DNA from: Leptospira saintgironsiae
GTDB taxonomy: Bacteria; Spirochaetota; Leptospiria; Leptospirales; Leptospiraceae
Length of the DNA: 64,000 nt
Assembly (NCBI RefSeq): GCF_002811765.1
Contig: NZ_NPDR01000001.1
Coordinates: 310,001-374,000, forward strand
Direction: 5' to 3'
The stretch's first letter is position 1, and each line of letters opens with the position of its first letter. The notes beneath the pieces are model-generated. The model did no database searches, was not told the origin of the DNA, and saw only the letters and a program-made list of their open reading frames with translations. Both the position numbers and the translations under genes were made by a program. Shown here piece by piece: positions 42,287 to 51,459 of the stretch.

Positions 42287-43597
42287 ATGTCCGCTAACTC
42301 GAACCAAAACATTCCGAAAGCACGTAGATTTCTTCCTTTAGAGAAACTCTGGTTTAGAGTTTTGTTAGGTTTGGTTTCCGGACTTTTAGTAGGCCTATAT
42401 CTAAGTCCTGAAAATTCGTTGGTAGCCCAAGAATATTCAAAGCCGATCATTTCTTGGTTAGGGCTTCCTGGTCATTTTTTCCTGATCTTATTGCAAATCA
42501 TCATGATTCCTTTGGTGTTTTGTTCCATCGTTCTAGGGATACACGCCGGAGAAACTCTGGATAATCTGAAAAGTTTCGGATTAAAAGCATTCTTATACTT
42601 CGTATTTACCACAATATTAGCCGTATCGATCGGAATCATCTTAGCAAGCACGATCAAACCAGGAAGTTTTGTAGATCCAGCGGGAATTCCAAGAGTGCAA
42701 GTTCCAAATAAAGTATCCGAATCCTCAGGTACTGTCTCTGTGGAGAAGGTCCCGGAGTTAATACTTTCCGTTATTCCCAGAAATCCATTCCAAACATTTG
42801 CTAATGGAGATATGTTAGGAGTAGTTTTACTCGCTCTATTGGTTGGGATTGCTATTCTTTCAATAGAACAACAAAGTGCCGCTTATGTTCTGCCTGTATT
42901 ACAAGCGATATTCAAAACCAGTATGGTATTCGTACAATGGGCAATGAAGATTGCACCTTTCGCAGTTTTCGGACTCATAGCTCAGATCACTGCAAAGATA
43001 GGACTCAAAGTTTTATTAAGTCTTGGAGTGTACTTTTTCACTGTGCTAGGTGGCTTAGTCTTAGTACTGATTATGTATTCGATCATACTTATGCTTGTAG
43101 CAAGAAAGAGCCCTGTTTGGTTCTTTAAACAAGCGGGAGAAGTACAACTTCTCGCATTCTCCACTTCTAGTTCTGCAGCAGTTCTTCCTTTTTCTTTAAA
43201 GACAGGAATAGAGAAGATGGGAGTTTCTCGAAAAATCGCAGAGTTCATTTTGCCATTAGGAGCTACGGTCAATATGGATGGGACTGCTCTTTACCAAGCG
43301 GTTGCCACCGTATTTTTAGCCCAAGTGTATGGAATAGAATTAACAACTACCAATCTTGCATTCGTTCTCATTGCAACTGTGGTAGCTTCTATCGGAACTC
43401 CAAGTACTCCAGGACTTGGTATAGTAATTCTCGCATCTATTTTAGCAGGTGTAGGCGTTCCTACAGAAGGGATCGGTATTATCTTGGGAGTGGACCGTAT
43501 TTTGGACATGTGCAGAACCACTGTGAACGTAACAGGAGACTTGGTTGCCTGCAATGTTTTCCAAAGTATAGAAGATAAGAAACGACCGAGCACCTGA
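42287..43597 (+). CDS. Dicarboxylate/amino acid:cation symporter (DAACS family)
   Basis: A 436-residue membrane transporter, about eight transmembrane segments with re-entrant loops. Signature sequences STSSSAAVLP and LGATVNMDGTALYQ (about 288-330) are the substrate- and sodium-binding hallmarks of the GltP/DctA/Glt-Ph family. The substrate may be glutamate, aspartate or C4-dicarboxylates. Followed after 8 bases by a MATE exporter gene. Confidence 0.92.
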   Translation: MSANSNQNIPKARRFLPLEKLWFRVLLGLVSGLLVGLYLSPENSLVAQEYSKPIISWLGLPGHFFLILLQIIMIPLVFCSIVLGIHAGETLDNLKSFGLKAFLYFVFTTILAVSIGIILASTIKPGSFVDPAGIPRVQVPNKVSESSGTVSVEKVPELILSVIPRNPFQTFANGDMLGVVLLALLVGIAILSIEQQSAAYVLPVLQAIFKTSMVFVQWAMKIAPFAVFGLIAQITAKIGLKVLLSLGVYFFTVLGGLVLVLIMYSIILMLVARKSPVWFFKQAGEVQLLAFSTSSSAAVLPFSLKTGIEKMGVSRKIAEFILPLGATVNMDGTALYQAVATVFLAQVYGIELTTTNLAFVLIATVVASIGTPSTPGLGIVILASILAGVGVPTEGIGIILGVDRILDMCRTTVNVTGDLVACNVFQSIEDKKRPST

Positions 43598-43605
43598 GTC
43601 CTCTT

Positions 43606-44919
43606 TTGGAAAAAAAATTTCTCACTCTTACATTCTTTAATATAGTCGCAAACTTAACTGTTCCTCTTACAAGCTTTGCTGACGTTGCAGTACTCGGCCA
43701 ATTAGAATCCCATACATATGTAGCTGGAGTTGCTCTCTCCAACGTATTATTCGATTATCTGTTTTGGGGATTTTCATTCCTAAGAATGAGCACCACAGGT
43801 CTTACTGCCCAGGCAGAGGGAAACGAAGATAATAAAGAATCTTTTCAGATATTATTAAGATCTTTATTACTCGGACTTGGGGTCGGTGTTTTGATCCTAG
43901 TTACTAAAACTTATTTAGAAGAATTCGGATTTTCCGTTTTAGAAGGAGAGAAGGAGGTAAAATCCGCAGGAGGAGAATATTTCAAATCCAGGATCATCAG
44001 CGCACCTGCAACTCTTTGCAATTTTGTTCTTACTGGTTGGTTTTTAGGAAGATCCAAAAGTGCCACTGTTTTAGTTGCGACAGTCATTGCAAATTTAGTC
44101 AATATAGGATTGAATATTTGGTTCATTCTATTTTTGGATTGGAAAGCTTATGGAGCAGGGATTGCAACTTCTATCAGTCAATATCTGATGTTTGCATTCT
44201 TCCTTATTTTATTATTAAAGGAGAAGGAACGTTTCTTCCATGTTTATCATAAGATCCAAATCTTCTCCCTGAAAGGATATATTTCTCTTCTATCTTTGAA
44301 TTCAGATATAATGATCCGGACCTTACTTCTGATCACTACATTCAGTTTATTTAGAAATTACAGTTCAGGTTTGGGTTCTGAAACATTAGCTGCAAATGCA
44401 ATCCTTCATCAATTGATTTTGATCGGTGCATTTTGGATAGATGGCGCAGCAATCGCTATGGAAACAGTTGCAGGAAATCTAAAAGGAAATAATAACTTAG
44501 AAGGCCTAAGAAAGATCCTAAAAATGGCAATCGTTTCTGGGCTCGGGATCTCTTTACTCTTTTGTATTTTGATCCTTCTCCCTTCCGAGATTTTATTCGA
44601 ATTGTTTAGCAAATCCAAATCTGTAGTTGCACTTGCAAAAGAATACGGTTATTGGATCGCTCCAGTTCTCATCTTTGGATCCTTTGCATTCATATTCGAT
44701 GGTTTCTTCTTAGGAATTTCAGAAGGAAAAATCCTCCGAAATTCGATGATCATTAGCTCGATCGTATTCTTCTTTCCGATCGCTTACTGGGGAAAGATCC
44801 AAAACAATAACCATATACTTTGGTTTTCTCTCTCTTCCTATATGTTAGGAAGAGCGATCACACTCGGCATTGTTGCTTATAAAAGATATTTTGTTTCCCA
44901 ACAAGAATCTTTTAGTTAG
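43606..44919 (+). CDS. MATE family efflux transporter (DinF-like)
   Basis: A 437-residue, twelve-segment multidrug/toxic compound exporter. The N-terminal half has TSFADVAVLGQLES (about 22-35) and MSTTGLTAQAEG, resembling DinF/NorM-type MATE. Start is TTG at 43606, 8 bases after the symporter stop. Substrate unknown. The last 8 bases overlap the 3' end of the convergent beta-propeller gene. Confidence 0.88.
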   Translation: MEKKFLTLTFFNIVANLTVPLTSFADVAVLGQLESHTYVAGVALSNVLFDYLFWGFSFLRMSTTGLTAQAEGNEDNKESFQILLRSLLLGLGVGVLILVTKTYLEEFGFSVLEGEKEVKSAGGEYFKSRIISAPATLCNFVLTGWFLGRSKSATVLVATVIANLVNIGLNIWFILFLDWKAYGAGIATSISQYLMFAFFLILLLKEKERFFHVYHKIQIFSLKGYISLLSLNSDIMIRTLLLITTFSLFRNYSSGLGSETLAANAILHQLILIGAFWIDGAAIAMETVAGNLKGNNNLEGLRKILKMAIVSGLGISLLFCILILLPSEILFELFSKSKSVVALAKEYGYWIAPVLIFGSFAFIFDGFFLGISEGKILRNSMIISSIVFFFPIAYWGKIQNNNHILWFSLSSYMLGRAITLGIVAYKRYFVSQQESFS

Positions 44920-46357
44920 AAGAAAGATCCGTTCCTTTAGGAAGAAGTGTAACTTCTATTTCCGCAGGAAGAGGTTTCCAAATTTCAGAATCTTTTGCCT
45001 TGAATAAAATAGGAGAAGGTAAAGCGGCCCAAGCTTCGCTGCGGAACAGATCCACCATATCTTCTGATTTTTGATAAGCACGAGAAGATTCAATCTTCTC
45101 CGCTTTTACACTTGCAAGAGGCACCCAACCGAAACTAGGAATATAAATATCCAGAGTATCTTTGAAAGAAGGACTCGAATTTCCAGAGAATACCAAACTT
45201 TTCACTGGTCGGACAGGCATACCTGAATCCAGAAGAGACTTTTTCAAACCATCCCAATCAGAACGGAATAATCTCGCGTCGAAAATTTTATCTATGAAAA
45301 AATTCCCTGCCTTCTCTTTTACTGAGACTCGATTTTTAGTGAATGCACCTAAGTCAGTTGGAATCTCTTCCTTCTTCTTTAAAAAATCGTCCAGGACGTA
45401 ATATCTGACGTTAGTTGTTCTTGCTTCGAAATGATATTCTAAGGTTTGAGGACCTTTTGGATCGTCTATTCCCAACTTTTTAGAAAGAGCACGAACACCC
45501 ATTACCATGTCCCCTTTAAATTTAGGGTCCTTAGTTTTTAGATTTCGTATCCTTTGGTGTTCTGTTGTAGGAGGAGGTAAAAGTCCAAGCATTCCTCCGA
45601 CTAATGTAGCTTCATCCAAAGAATACTTGATCTTTACATTGATTAGATATGTTGCTTCTCCAGAAGCAAGGAAACGATCCGTTTCTACAAAGGAGATTTT
45701 TTTGACTTCTCTAGTAGTTCTATCTACAACGTAGATCCTACTTCCTAAAATCGCAATACCGCGAATATCTTTTGATGGTGAACGAATCGATCCTGTGATC
45801 TTTCCGCTAGTAGGATCATATCTATATACATTTCCATCAGAAGAATCTGTGATCCAAAGACTATCTCTTGCAAAACAAATATCTTTTGGCTCAGATCTAT
45901 CCGTTAAGAAGCCACCAAAAAAACTTTGGGTTCCCTTATCATATACAGAAACCTTTCCTGTATCAGAATCCAGGATATATAGATAATTTTGAAAGTTCGC
46001 GATCCCACCTATTTTATCGATTGGGACCTGTATTCTTTCAGTAACTCCGCCGGTATTCGGTTCTACTTTCAAAACGACTCTTTTGCTCGCTACGAAAAGT
46101 TTACCTTCTCTTGGATCGAAGTTTAACCCTGCAATGAATGGAATTCCTAAATTGAAAGCTTCTTGTCTCCCACTTGGATCCACACGAATGATCGCTCTTC
46201 TTTTACTATCAGCAAACCAAAAATTTGTTCCGTCGTAAGAAAGACCATAAGGACTCTCTGTCAATTGAATGTCTACGTCACCTTCTTCTTGCGAATGGAT
46301 AGAAAGAGAGATTAGTAAAAGGAATAGGATGAAAATTTTTATGATCAGTTTTCTCAT
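44912..46357 (-). CDS. Secreted beta-propeller protein with a transglutaminase-like C-terminus
   Basis: A 481-residue exported protein; signal about residues 1-22 (MRKLIIKIFILFLLLIS). A six-bladed propeller of NHL/SMP-30-like strands follows (about 30-230: YLYILDSDTGKVSVYD, SLWITDSSDGNVYRYD and similar). Residues about 260-440 recall transglutaminase-fold topology (LLDSGMPVRPVKSLVF and IPSFGWVPL), but the catalytic Cys and the HxW His are not seen, so the domain looks non-enzymatic. ATG 46357 overlaps the M50 gene stop by ATGA, which decides the start over a longer in-frame reading. Confidence 0.75.
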   Translation of the reverse strand: MRKLIIKIFILFLLLISLSIHSQEEGDVDIQLTESPYGLSYDGTNFWFADSKRRAIIRVDPSGRQEAFNLGIPFIAGLNFDPREGKLFVASKRVVLKVEPNTGGVTERIQVPIDKIGGIANFQNYLYILDSDTGKVSVYDKGTQSFFGGFLTDRSEPKDICFARDSLWITDSSDGNVYRYDPTSGKITGSIRSPSKDIRGIAILGSRIYVVDRTTREVKKISFVETDRFLASGEATYLINVKIKYSLDEATLVGGMLGLLPPPTTEHQRIRNLKTKDPKFKGDMVMGVRALSKKLGIDDPKGPQTLEYHFEARTTNVRYYVLDDFLKKKEEIPTDLGAFTKNRVSVKEKAGNFFIDKIFDARLFRSDWDGLKKSLLDSGMPVRPVKSLVFSGNSSPSFKDTLDIYIPSFGWVPLASVKAEKIESSRAYQKSEDMVDLFRSEAWAALPSPILFKAKDSEIWKPLPAEIEVTLLPKGTDLSSN

Positions 46358-47298
46358 TTTGAAAATACTTCGAGTAGAATATTCCAGAGATCTTCTCCTA
46401 AACTGCTCTTGGCTCCAGAAGAGGATACAACAGTGATCGGAGAGATAGGAAAAATAAGTAGGAAGGATAATAACATACCCCAACCAAATATCTTTCTAAA
46501 TTTGCCAATTGAATAAGAAGCATCCGGGACAAAAGGATGTTCTACTCTGATAAAGTAATAGATGAGTAATCCCCATAAGATCCACGAATAATTCCAAAGA
46601 GAAAGAAAAAGAAATGCGGAAAACAAATAGTAGATCCACTTTCTATAACTTTCTCCTACTAATGAATAAACAACATGACCTCCATCTAATTGACCAAAAG
46701 GCAAAAGATTTAATGCTGTAATTAGTAATCCTACCCATCCGGCAAATGCCAGAGGATTGTATTCCACTGTAAATAGTGAAGGATCAAAAGGACCTAAAAT
46801 TTTCTGAGACAACATATAAGTAAAAAGACTATCACCAAAATGAATGTCCATGAGACCAGGATGAGCTTGTAGTATTGCAGTTCTTTCCGCGAGAGAAACT
46901 AATTGAGAATTATATAATCCAATCACGATACAAGGAATAGAAAGTACCAGACTCATTGCAGGTCCCCAAATCCCAATATCGAATAATTGGATTTTATTTC
47001 TGATTGGCTCTTTTATGCGGATCACCGCACCCATCGTGCCTACAGGAGAAAACGGAACGGGTAAAAAATAAGGAAGAGTTGCTTTGATCCCATAATATCT
47101 AGCAGCTAAGTAATGTCCCATCTCATGGCAAAAAAGAATTCCAAGAAGAGAGAATGAATAAGGAATTCTGATCCGAAAGATCTCAAAGATTGTTGCGAAG
47201 TTTAGATAAGGAAGCCTGAATATATCATCCTGAAAGGTTAAGGTAAAAAAAGTCAGAACGAAAAGAAGTACGTTCCATCCGTAAGACGATCTGTTCAA
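46354..47298 (-). CDS. Site-2 protease-type M50 metallopeptidase
   Basis: A 314-residue membrane protein with HExxH at His58-Glu59-Met60-Gly61-His62 and the conserved NLLPFGQLDGGH motif (about residues 200-212), both hallmarks of intramembrane M50 peptidases. About seven hydrophobic segments. No PDZ domain is visible, so it fits the SpoIVFB-like or FtsH-independent class. It overlaps the beta-propeller gene by ATGA and likely works with it. Start is TTG. Confidence 0.88.
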   Translation of the reverse strand: MNRSSYGWNVLLFVLTFFTLTFQDDIFRLPYLNFATIFEIFRIRIPYSFSLLGILFCHEMGHYLAARYYGIKATLPYFLPVPFSPVGTMGAVIRIKEPIRNKIQLFDIGIWGPAMSLVLSIPCIVIGLYNSQLVSLAERTAILQAHPGLMDIHFGDSLFTYMLSQKILGPFDPSLFTVEYNPLAFAGWVGLLITALNLLPFGQLDGGHVVYSLVGESYRKWIYYLFSAFLFLSLWNYSWILWGLLIYYFIRVEHPFVPDASYSIGKFRKIFGWGMLLSFLLIFPISPITVVSSSGAKSSLGEDLWNILLEVFSK

Positions 47299-47429
47299 TT
47301 TTTTAGACCGTTTTCCTTTAGATTCCGACTTAAGTAATCTCTCAAAATGATTCCTCCTTTACATACCAACATATGGTTTCAGGTTTATTCATAACTAAAT
47401 ACAACATTATTCTTCTATCGACCGTCTAT

Positions 47430-48164
47430 ATGAAGAACCGGGATAAACATTTGTTCGAAAACATCAAAGCAATTAAAAAAAACGATCCGGCAGCCAAGTC
47501 CTATTTGGAAGTTATTCTGTGTTATCCGGGTTTACATGCGCTTTGGTTCCATTCCCTGGCCCACTTTTTATATCAGATCAAAGTTCCACTCTTTCCTAGG
47601 ATTATCAATACATTCGCTCGATTTTTGACTGGGATAGACATTCACCCGGGAGCAAAAATTGAACCAGGGATCTTTATAGACCATGGCCAAGGTGTTGTTA
47701 TAGGAGAAACCGCTGAAGTAGCAAAAGGATGTTTGATCCTACAAGGTGTGACCTTGGGTGGAACAGGTAAAGAAAGCGGCAAAAGACATCCCACCTTAAA
47801 AGAGAATGTAGTAGTTGGTGCAGGAGCAAAAATTTTAGGAAACATTATTATCGAAAATAATGTTAGGATCGGTGCAGGTTCCGTAGTACTTAGAGATGTT
47901 CCTGCAGATTGTACGGTTGTAGGTGTTCCAGGAAAAGTGGTCCGTTCCAAAGTAGATTTTGGAAAAGAAGGAGAAAGAATGCTGGATCATGGAGAACTTC
48001 CGGATCCTGTCGCAAGAGTTTTCTCTATTCTAGTCGAAAAGATAGATACCCTACAAAAAGAAGTGAACGAACTCTACGCAAAATCCAATATCAAAGAGAA
48101 AAAATCTGCCACCAAAAACGAAGACGATGAACTAAACGAGTTCATCCACGGTGGCGGGATCTAA
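47430..48164 (+). CDS. cysE: Serine O-acetyltransferase
   Basis: A 244-residue left-handed beta-helix enzyme, first step of cysteine synthesis. The N-terminal helical domain (SYLEVILCYPGLHALWFHSLAHFLY) and hexapeptide repeats GIDIHPGAKIEPGIFIDHGQGVVIGETA are diagnostic. ATG 47430 is preferred over an earlier in-frame ATG, giving the usual family start near residues KHLFENIKAI. The C-terminal tail after about 205 is charged and may be where the cysteine-synthase complex forms. Confidence 0.93.
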   Translation: MKNRDKHLFENIKAIKKNDPAAKSYLEVILCYPGLHALWFHSLAHFLYQIKVPLFPRIINTFARFLTGIDIHPGAKIEPGIFIDHGQGVVIGETAEVAKGCLILQGVTLGGTGKESGKRHPTLKENVVVGAGAKILGNIIIENNVRIGAGSVVLRDVPADCTVVGVPGKVVRSKVDFGKEGERMLDHGELPDPVARVFSILVEKIDTLQKEVNELYAKSNIKEKKSATKNEDDELNEFIHGGGI

Positions 48165-48250
48165 ATTTAAGAAAGATTTTTTTTGACAAACTGACTTTCT
48201 TCCAAATCCTTTGGACTATATTCGTTAGCCGCTTTTGCGGCCGAGGGTTT

Positions 48251-48517
48251 ATGAAATCGAAAATAAAGGCCTTTTTTTTAATTTGTTATTCAGCAATTCT
48301 ACTCTATTCATTTTCAGATTGTGGGCTTTTAGTAAATCATGAAGATCTTTGCGCGGAAGATTTGAAAAATTACGATAATTGTTTTGCGTTGTTATTAATA
48401 GTCGATCCTGCCTGTGGACAAGGAACAGGAACCTGCCTTCCGGGATATGTTCAATTATCTAAAGCAGTCTGTGCTAGCAGAATGAAAGTAAAAGGTTGCA
48501 GGGCTCATAGGAATTAA
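48251..48517 (+). CDS. Small cysteine-rich lipoprotein
   Basis: An 88-residue protein with signal and lipobox-like SFSDC (Cys24). The mature part has six further cysteines (34, 44, 55, 62, 74, 83), which would allow three disulfides. No family recognised. A GCCGC/GCGGC hairpin with TTTT loop lies at 48228-48241 just before the ribosome site. A strong terminator follows the stop at 48517. Confidence 0.7.
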   Translation: MKSKIKAFFLICYSAILLYSFSDCGLLVNHEDLCAEDLKNYDNCFALLLIVDPACGQGTGTCLPGYVQLSKAVCASRMKVKGCRAHRN

Positions 48518-48520
48518 ATA

Positions 48521-48548
48521 AAAAAGCCTCCGATCAAGGAGGCTTTTT
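48521..48548. terminator. Bidirectional rho-independent terminator
   Basis: Eleven-base arms AAAAAGCCTCC and GGAGGCTTTTT around a 6-base loop, 3 bases after the small lipoprotein stop and 23 bases from the stop of the convergent rlpA gene. Confidence 0.9.
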
Positions 48549-48571
48549 CTTTCAGAGACCGAATGATAGTT

Positions 48572-49477
48572 TTATTTTTTAGGGATAAAACAATCCACTC
48601 CGTCTTCTTTCAATTTGGATTTTAGAAGGTCCGCTTTTGTGCGATCCATAAAATCGCCCATCTGAAGAACGAACATACCATCTCTTTCGAAAAGATATAC
48701 TTTCTCACCATATTCAGCAGAAAGATTTTTTCTGTAGTCTTCTGCAAGTCTGCTGTTTCTGAAAACTCCAACTTGGACTGTTTGTCCTTTGGGAGCTCCC
48801 TTCACTAATGGAGCAGGAGTTACAGCTTTTTTAGGAGTAAGTCTTTCTGGTTTGTTCTCTTTTAGAAGAGCTTCTTCGTCTTCTAAACCTTCCATGTCTT
48901 CTGACTCTCCAGCCGCGCCACCTTTGCTAACTACAGTGAGGCCAACTCTTGCAATTCCTACATCTTTGAATTCCAAGTTCTCCGCTGCTTTTTCAGAAAG
49001 ATCGATGATCCTATCTTTTACGAAAGGTCCACGGTCATTTACTTTTACTAAAACTTCTTTATCGTTTTCCAGATTTTTAACTCGAACCACTGAACCTAAA
49101 GGAAGGCTTGGGTGAGCAGCAGTCAGTTTTGTTTTATCGAAAATTTCTCCACTAGCTGTTGGCTTACCGTGAAATTTAGGACCATACCAAGAAGAGTATC
49201 CGACCTCGTCGAAGTCTCCATTGGATCCTGATTGTTGTCTGGAAGGAGTAGTGGCTTTTACTGGTTTATTATCCGCAAGAAGATCATCCAATCCTCTGGA
49301 AGCGGAAGAGTTCTTAGCCAGAACCAAATCTCTTTTGGACTCTTGGTCCATAGGAACGATTTCTTTTTCAAAAAATATTTCGGAAGGATCTCCCGACGCG
49401 CTGATACTTCTTCTCGTTTCTGAAGAAGCGCAAGCGGTAACAGTTATCAATGCGAAGATAGCGGCTATCTGTTTCAT
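48572..49477 (-). CDS. rlpA: RlpA-type septal ring lytic transglycosylase with SPOR domain
   Basis: A 301-residue lipoprotein with lipobox TVTAC (Cys16). The double-psi beta-barrel RlpA domain lies at about 90-185: GYSSWYGPKFHGKPTASGE, then LTAAHPSLPLGS and VKVNDRGPF, with the catalytic Glu and Asp-type residues in place. A linker leads to a C-terminal SPOR domain (about 230-300) that binds glycan strands lacking stem peptides. It likely acts at division sites. Ribosome site AGAGG before the ATG. Confidence 0.9.
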   Translation of the reverse strand: MKQIAAIFALITVTACASSETRRSISASGDPSEIFFEKEIVPMDQESKRDLVLAKNSSASRGLDDLLADNKPVKATTPSRQQSGSNGDFDEVGYSSWYGPKFHGKPTASGEIFDKTKLTAAHPSLPLGSVVRVKNLENDKEVLVKVNDRGPFVKDRIIDLSEKAAENLEFKDVGIARVGLTVVSKGGAAGESEDMEGLEDEEALLKENKPERLTPKKAVTPAPLVKGAPKGQTVQVGVFRNSRLAEDYRKNLSAEYGEKVYLFERDGMFVLQMGDFMDRTKADLLKSKLKEDGVDCFIPKK

Positions 49478-49526
49478 TTCGGACCTCTGACTTTCTATGT
49501 TATATTTTCGGAGGTTTTTACATTTT

Positions 49527-49546
49527 ACCTGAAGTTTTTTTCAGGT
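49527..49546. repeat. Hairpin in the rlpA/TPR divergent region
   Basis: Seven-base arms ACCTGAA and TTCAGGT with a 6-base loop, followed by a T-rich stretch on the plus strand. The flanking genes diverge, so its role as terminator is doubtful. Confidence 0.35.
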
Positions 49547-49580
49547 TGTTTTCTGGGGAATTTTAGTCGATATTCCGGAT

Positions 49581-50489
49581 ATGACCGAGGCCGATATCAA
49601 ACGAAAGTTCAACGAGGCTTTAAAACTCGAAAAAGAAGGGAAAATCTCCCAGGCGGCCAAGATATATTCTGAAATTTTGGGAATGAATCCAAAGTTTCAA
49701 AAGGCATACCTAAACCTTGGTGCACTTTACTCTCGTACGGGCGACTCTGAAAATGCAATCAAGACCTATCAGAAGGCACTCGAACTCGGAAAAACTACTG
49801 AACTTTATTATAATCTTGGAGTGGAGCTATATCGACTCGGAAGTTTAGATGCTGCAGTTAAGGCGCTCAAAAGTTCTCTTGAACTGAATAAAAAATATCT
49901 GAACTCTCATCTTCTTCTTGCTTATTGTTATAAACAATTAGATCGCCCTGATAAATCAGAGCTTTATCTAAAGAATGCAATCAAGTTAGATCCTAAAAAT
50001 AAAACCGCCTATGCTGCACTCGCTACCATTTACTTTGATACTGAAAAATGGGAACAAGCATTAGCAGCTGCTAACATAGCAATCCAGATCAATCCAAATG
50101 ATCCTAGAATGGAAATCCTGATGACGGAGATCCATGTTAAACTTGGAAATTATAAACAATCATTCGAAACTCTTAAAAAGGTAACTACAACCGCTCAAGG
50201 GTTCGTGCAGTTTAATGATTCTATCAAAGAAGCCAAACAAAAGCCTAAACCGGAAGAAAAAGTGTTCTTTGATAATTTGGAAGTTTTAACCCGAAAAAAA
50301 TTGGATGAATTTAAGAATAAGCTCACTCTCTCCAAAGAAAGTCCTCAGGATTTCGAGGCTCCGGAAGCTCAGGACGCGCTTGATCTTTCTCTTATGTATT
50401 TGTTTCATGGAGATACAGAGCGGGCCTTAAAGTATTTATTATATGCGCAGAAAAACCTACAGGAAAATCCCACTTCTGAAATCGGTTAA
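49581..50489 (+). CDS. TPR repeat protein
   Basis: A 302-residue soluble protein made of about six tetratricopeptide repeats (about 10-210; for example YLNLGALYSRTGDSENAIKTY and YYNLGVELYRLGSLDAAVKAL), then a charged helical stretch and one last partial repeat (LSLMYLFHGDTERALKYLL). A scaffold for protein contacts is likely. Overlaps the next gene by 47 bases in a different frame. Confidence 0.85.
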   Translation: MTEADIKRKFNEALKLEKEGKISQAAKIYSEILGMNPKFQKAYLNLGALYSRTGDSENAIKTYQKALELGKTTELYYNLGVELYRLGSLDAAVKALKSSLELNKKYLNSHLLLAYCYKQLDRPDKSELYLKNAIKLDPKNKTAYAALATIYFDTEKWEQALAAANIAIQINPNDPRMEILMTEIHVKLGNYKQSFETLKKVTTTAQGFVQFNDSIKEAKQKPKPEEKVFFDNLEVLTRKKLDEFKNKLTLSKESPQDFEAPEAQDALDLSLMYLFHGDTERALKYLLYAQKNLQENPTSEIG

Positions 50490-51459
50490 TCTTTTTCTTT
50501 TACCATTCCTTCTATTCTTCTCTTGTTTATATCCAGTCAGAAACAACGAATTGATCGAAAACGATCCTATGTTTCTATATCTTCCTGCAACAGATTATAC
50601 AAGGGAGAAGGTTGATTCTGTAAAAAGTCCTTGGGAAGCTAAAACTCATAGAGGAAAAGCAATCCTTGCCCCAGACAAAAATAATGTGGGAATTTTATTT
50701 GTAAGATTCTCTCTTATTGATGATGCAGAAGACGAGTTTTTAAGCTCACAAAAACTTCTACCTAATAATCCTGTTCCTGCACTTAATCTATTACGTTTAT
50801 ATTATCTAGTAGAAGATATTTCAGAAGCCAAAAAATTTCTGGAAACATTCCTAAAACAATCACCTACTATTGAGCGTAAAAAGTTCGAAAATCTTTTAAT
50901 AGAAGCGCAAAGAGAAGAAGAGCTTGTGATCTTTAGAGATGCACTTTCTACAATTCCAGGCCAGGAAGTTTATGCATGGGAAGGTTTGGCAGAATACTTT
51001 TTCTCTAAACAAGAATGGTCTAAAAGTTATTATTATTTGGAAAAGATCTTACAACAAAGTCCATTTCACAAGAATGCAAGAGGCCTAATGTTAAAGATGG
51101 CCCATATCTTAGAAAAATGGGACGATGTTTTGGTTTTTGGACTTAGCTTGAGTGGAACCGGAGAAAGAATTCCAGAATTAGAATATTATATCGCTCATGC
51201 TTATTGTGAGAAGAGAAGATATTCAGAAGCATTGGATTGGCTTAATAAAGCACCCGAATCCGAAAAAGAATCTTTAGTATTTTTAGAATTATGGAAACTT
51301 TCTTTACTTTCCAAAAATCCTAAAGCAGATGTTTCTCCACTTCTTCCTTATTTTAGAAAATTGAAATCCAAAGGATTACAATTCACTGAAGAGGAATTTT
51401 TTCCTACTCTAACTCCGGAAGGAAAAGAAACAATAGATAGAATTCGTTACGGACGATAA
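50443..51459 (+). CDS. TPR-type lipoprotein
   Basis: A 338-residue protein. After a basic N-terminus comes a hydrophobic signal with lipobox LFFSC (about Cys28), then helical repeats of TPR type (about 90-330; AWEGLAEYFFSKQEWSKSYYYLEKIL). The start ATG lies within the upstream gene; the 47-base overlap suggests linked translation. It probably works with the upstream TPR protein in envelope assembly, by inference. Confidence 0.75.
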   Translation: MRRKTYRKIPLLKSVNLFLLPFLLFFSCLYPVRNNELIENDPMFLYLPATDYTREKVDSVKSPWEAKTHRGKAILAPDKNNVGILFVRFSLIDDAEDEFLSSQKLLPNNPVPALNLLRLYYLVEDISEAKKFLETFLKQSPTIERKKFENLLIEAQREEELVIFRDALSTIPGQEVYAWEGLAEYFFSKQEWSKSYYYLEKILQQSPFHKNARGLMLKMAHILEKWDDVLVFGLSLSGTGERIPELEYYIAHAYCEKRRYSEALDWLNKAPESEKESLVFLELWKLSLLSKNPKADVSPLLPYFRKLKSKGLQFTEEEFFPTLTPEGKETIDRIRYGR

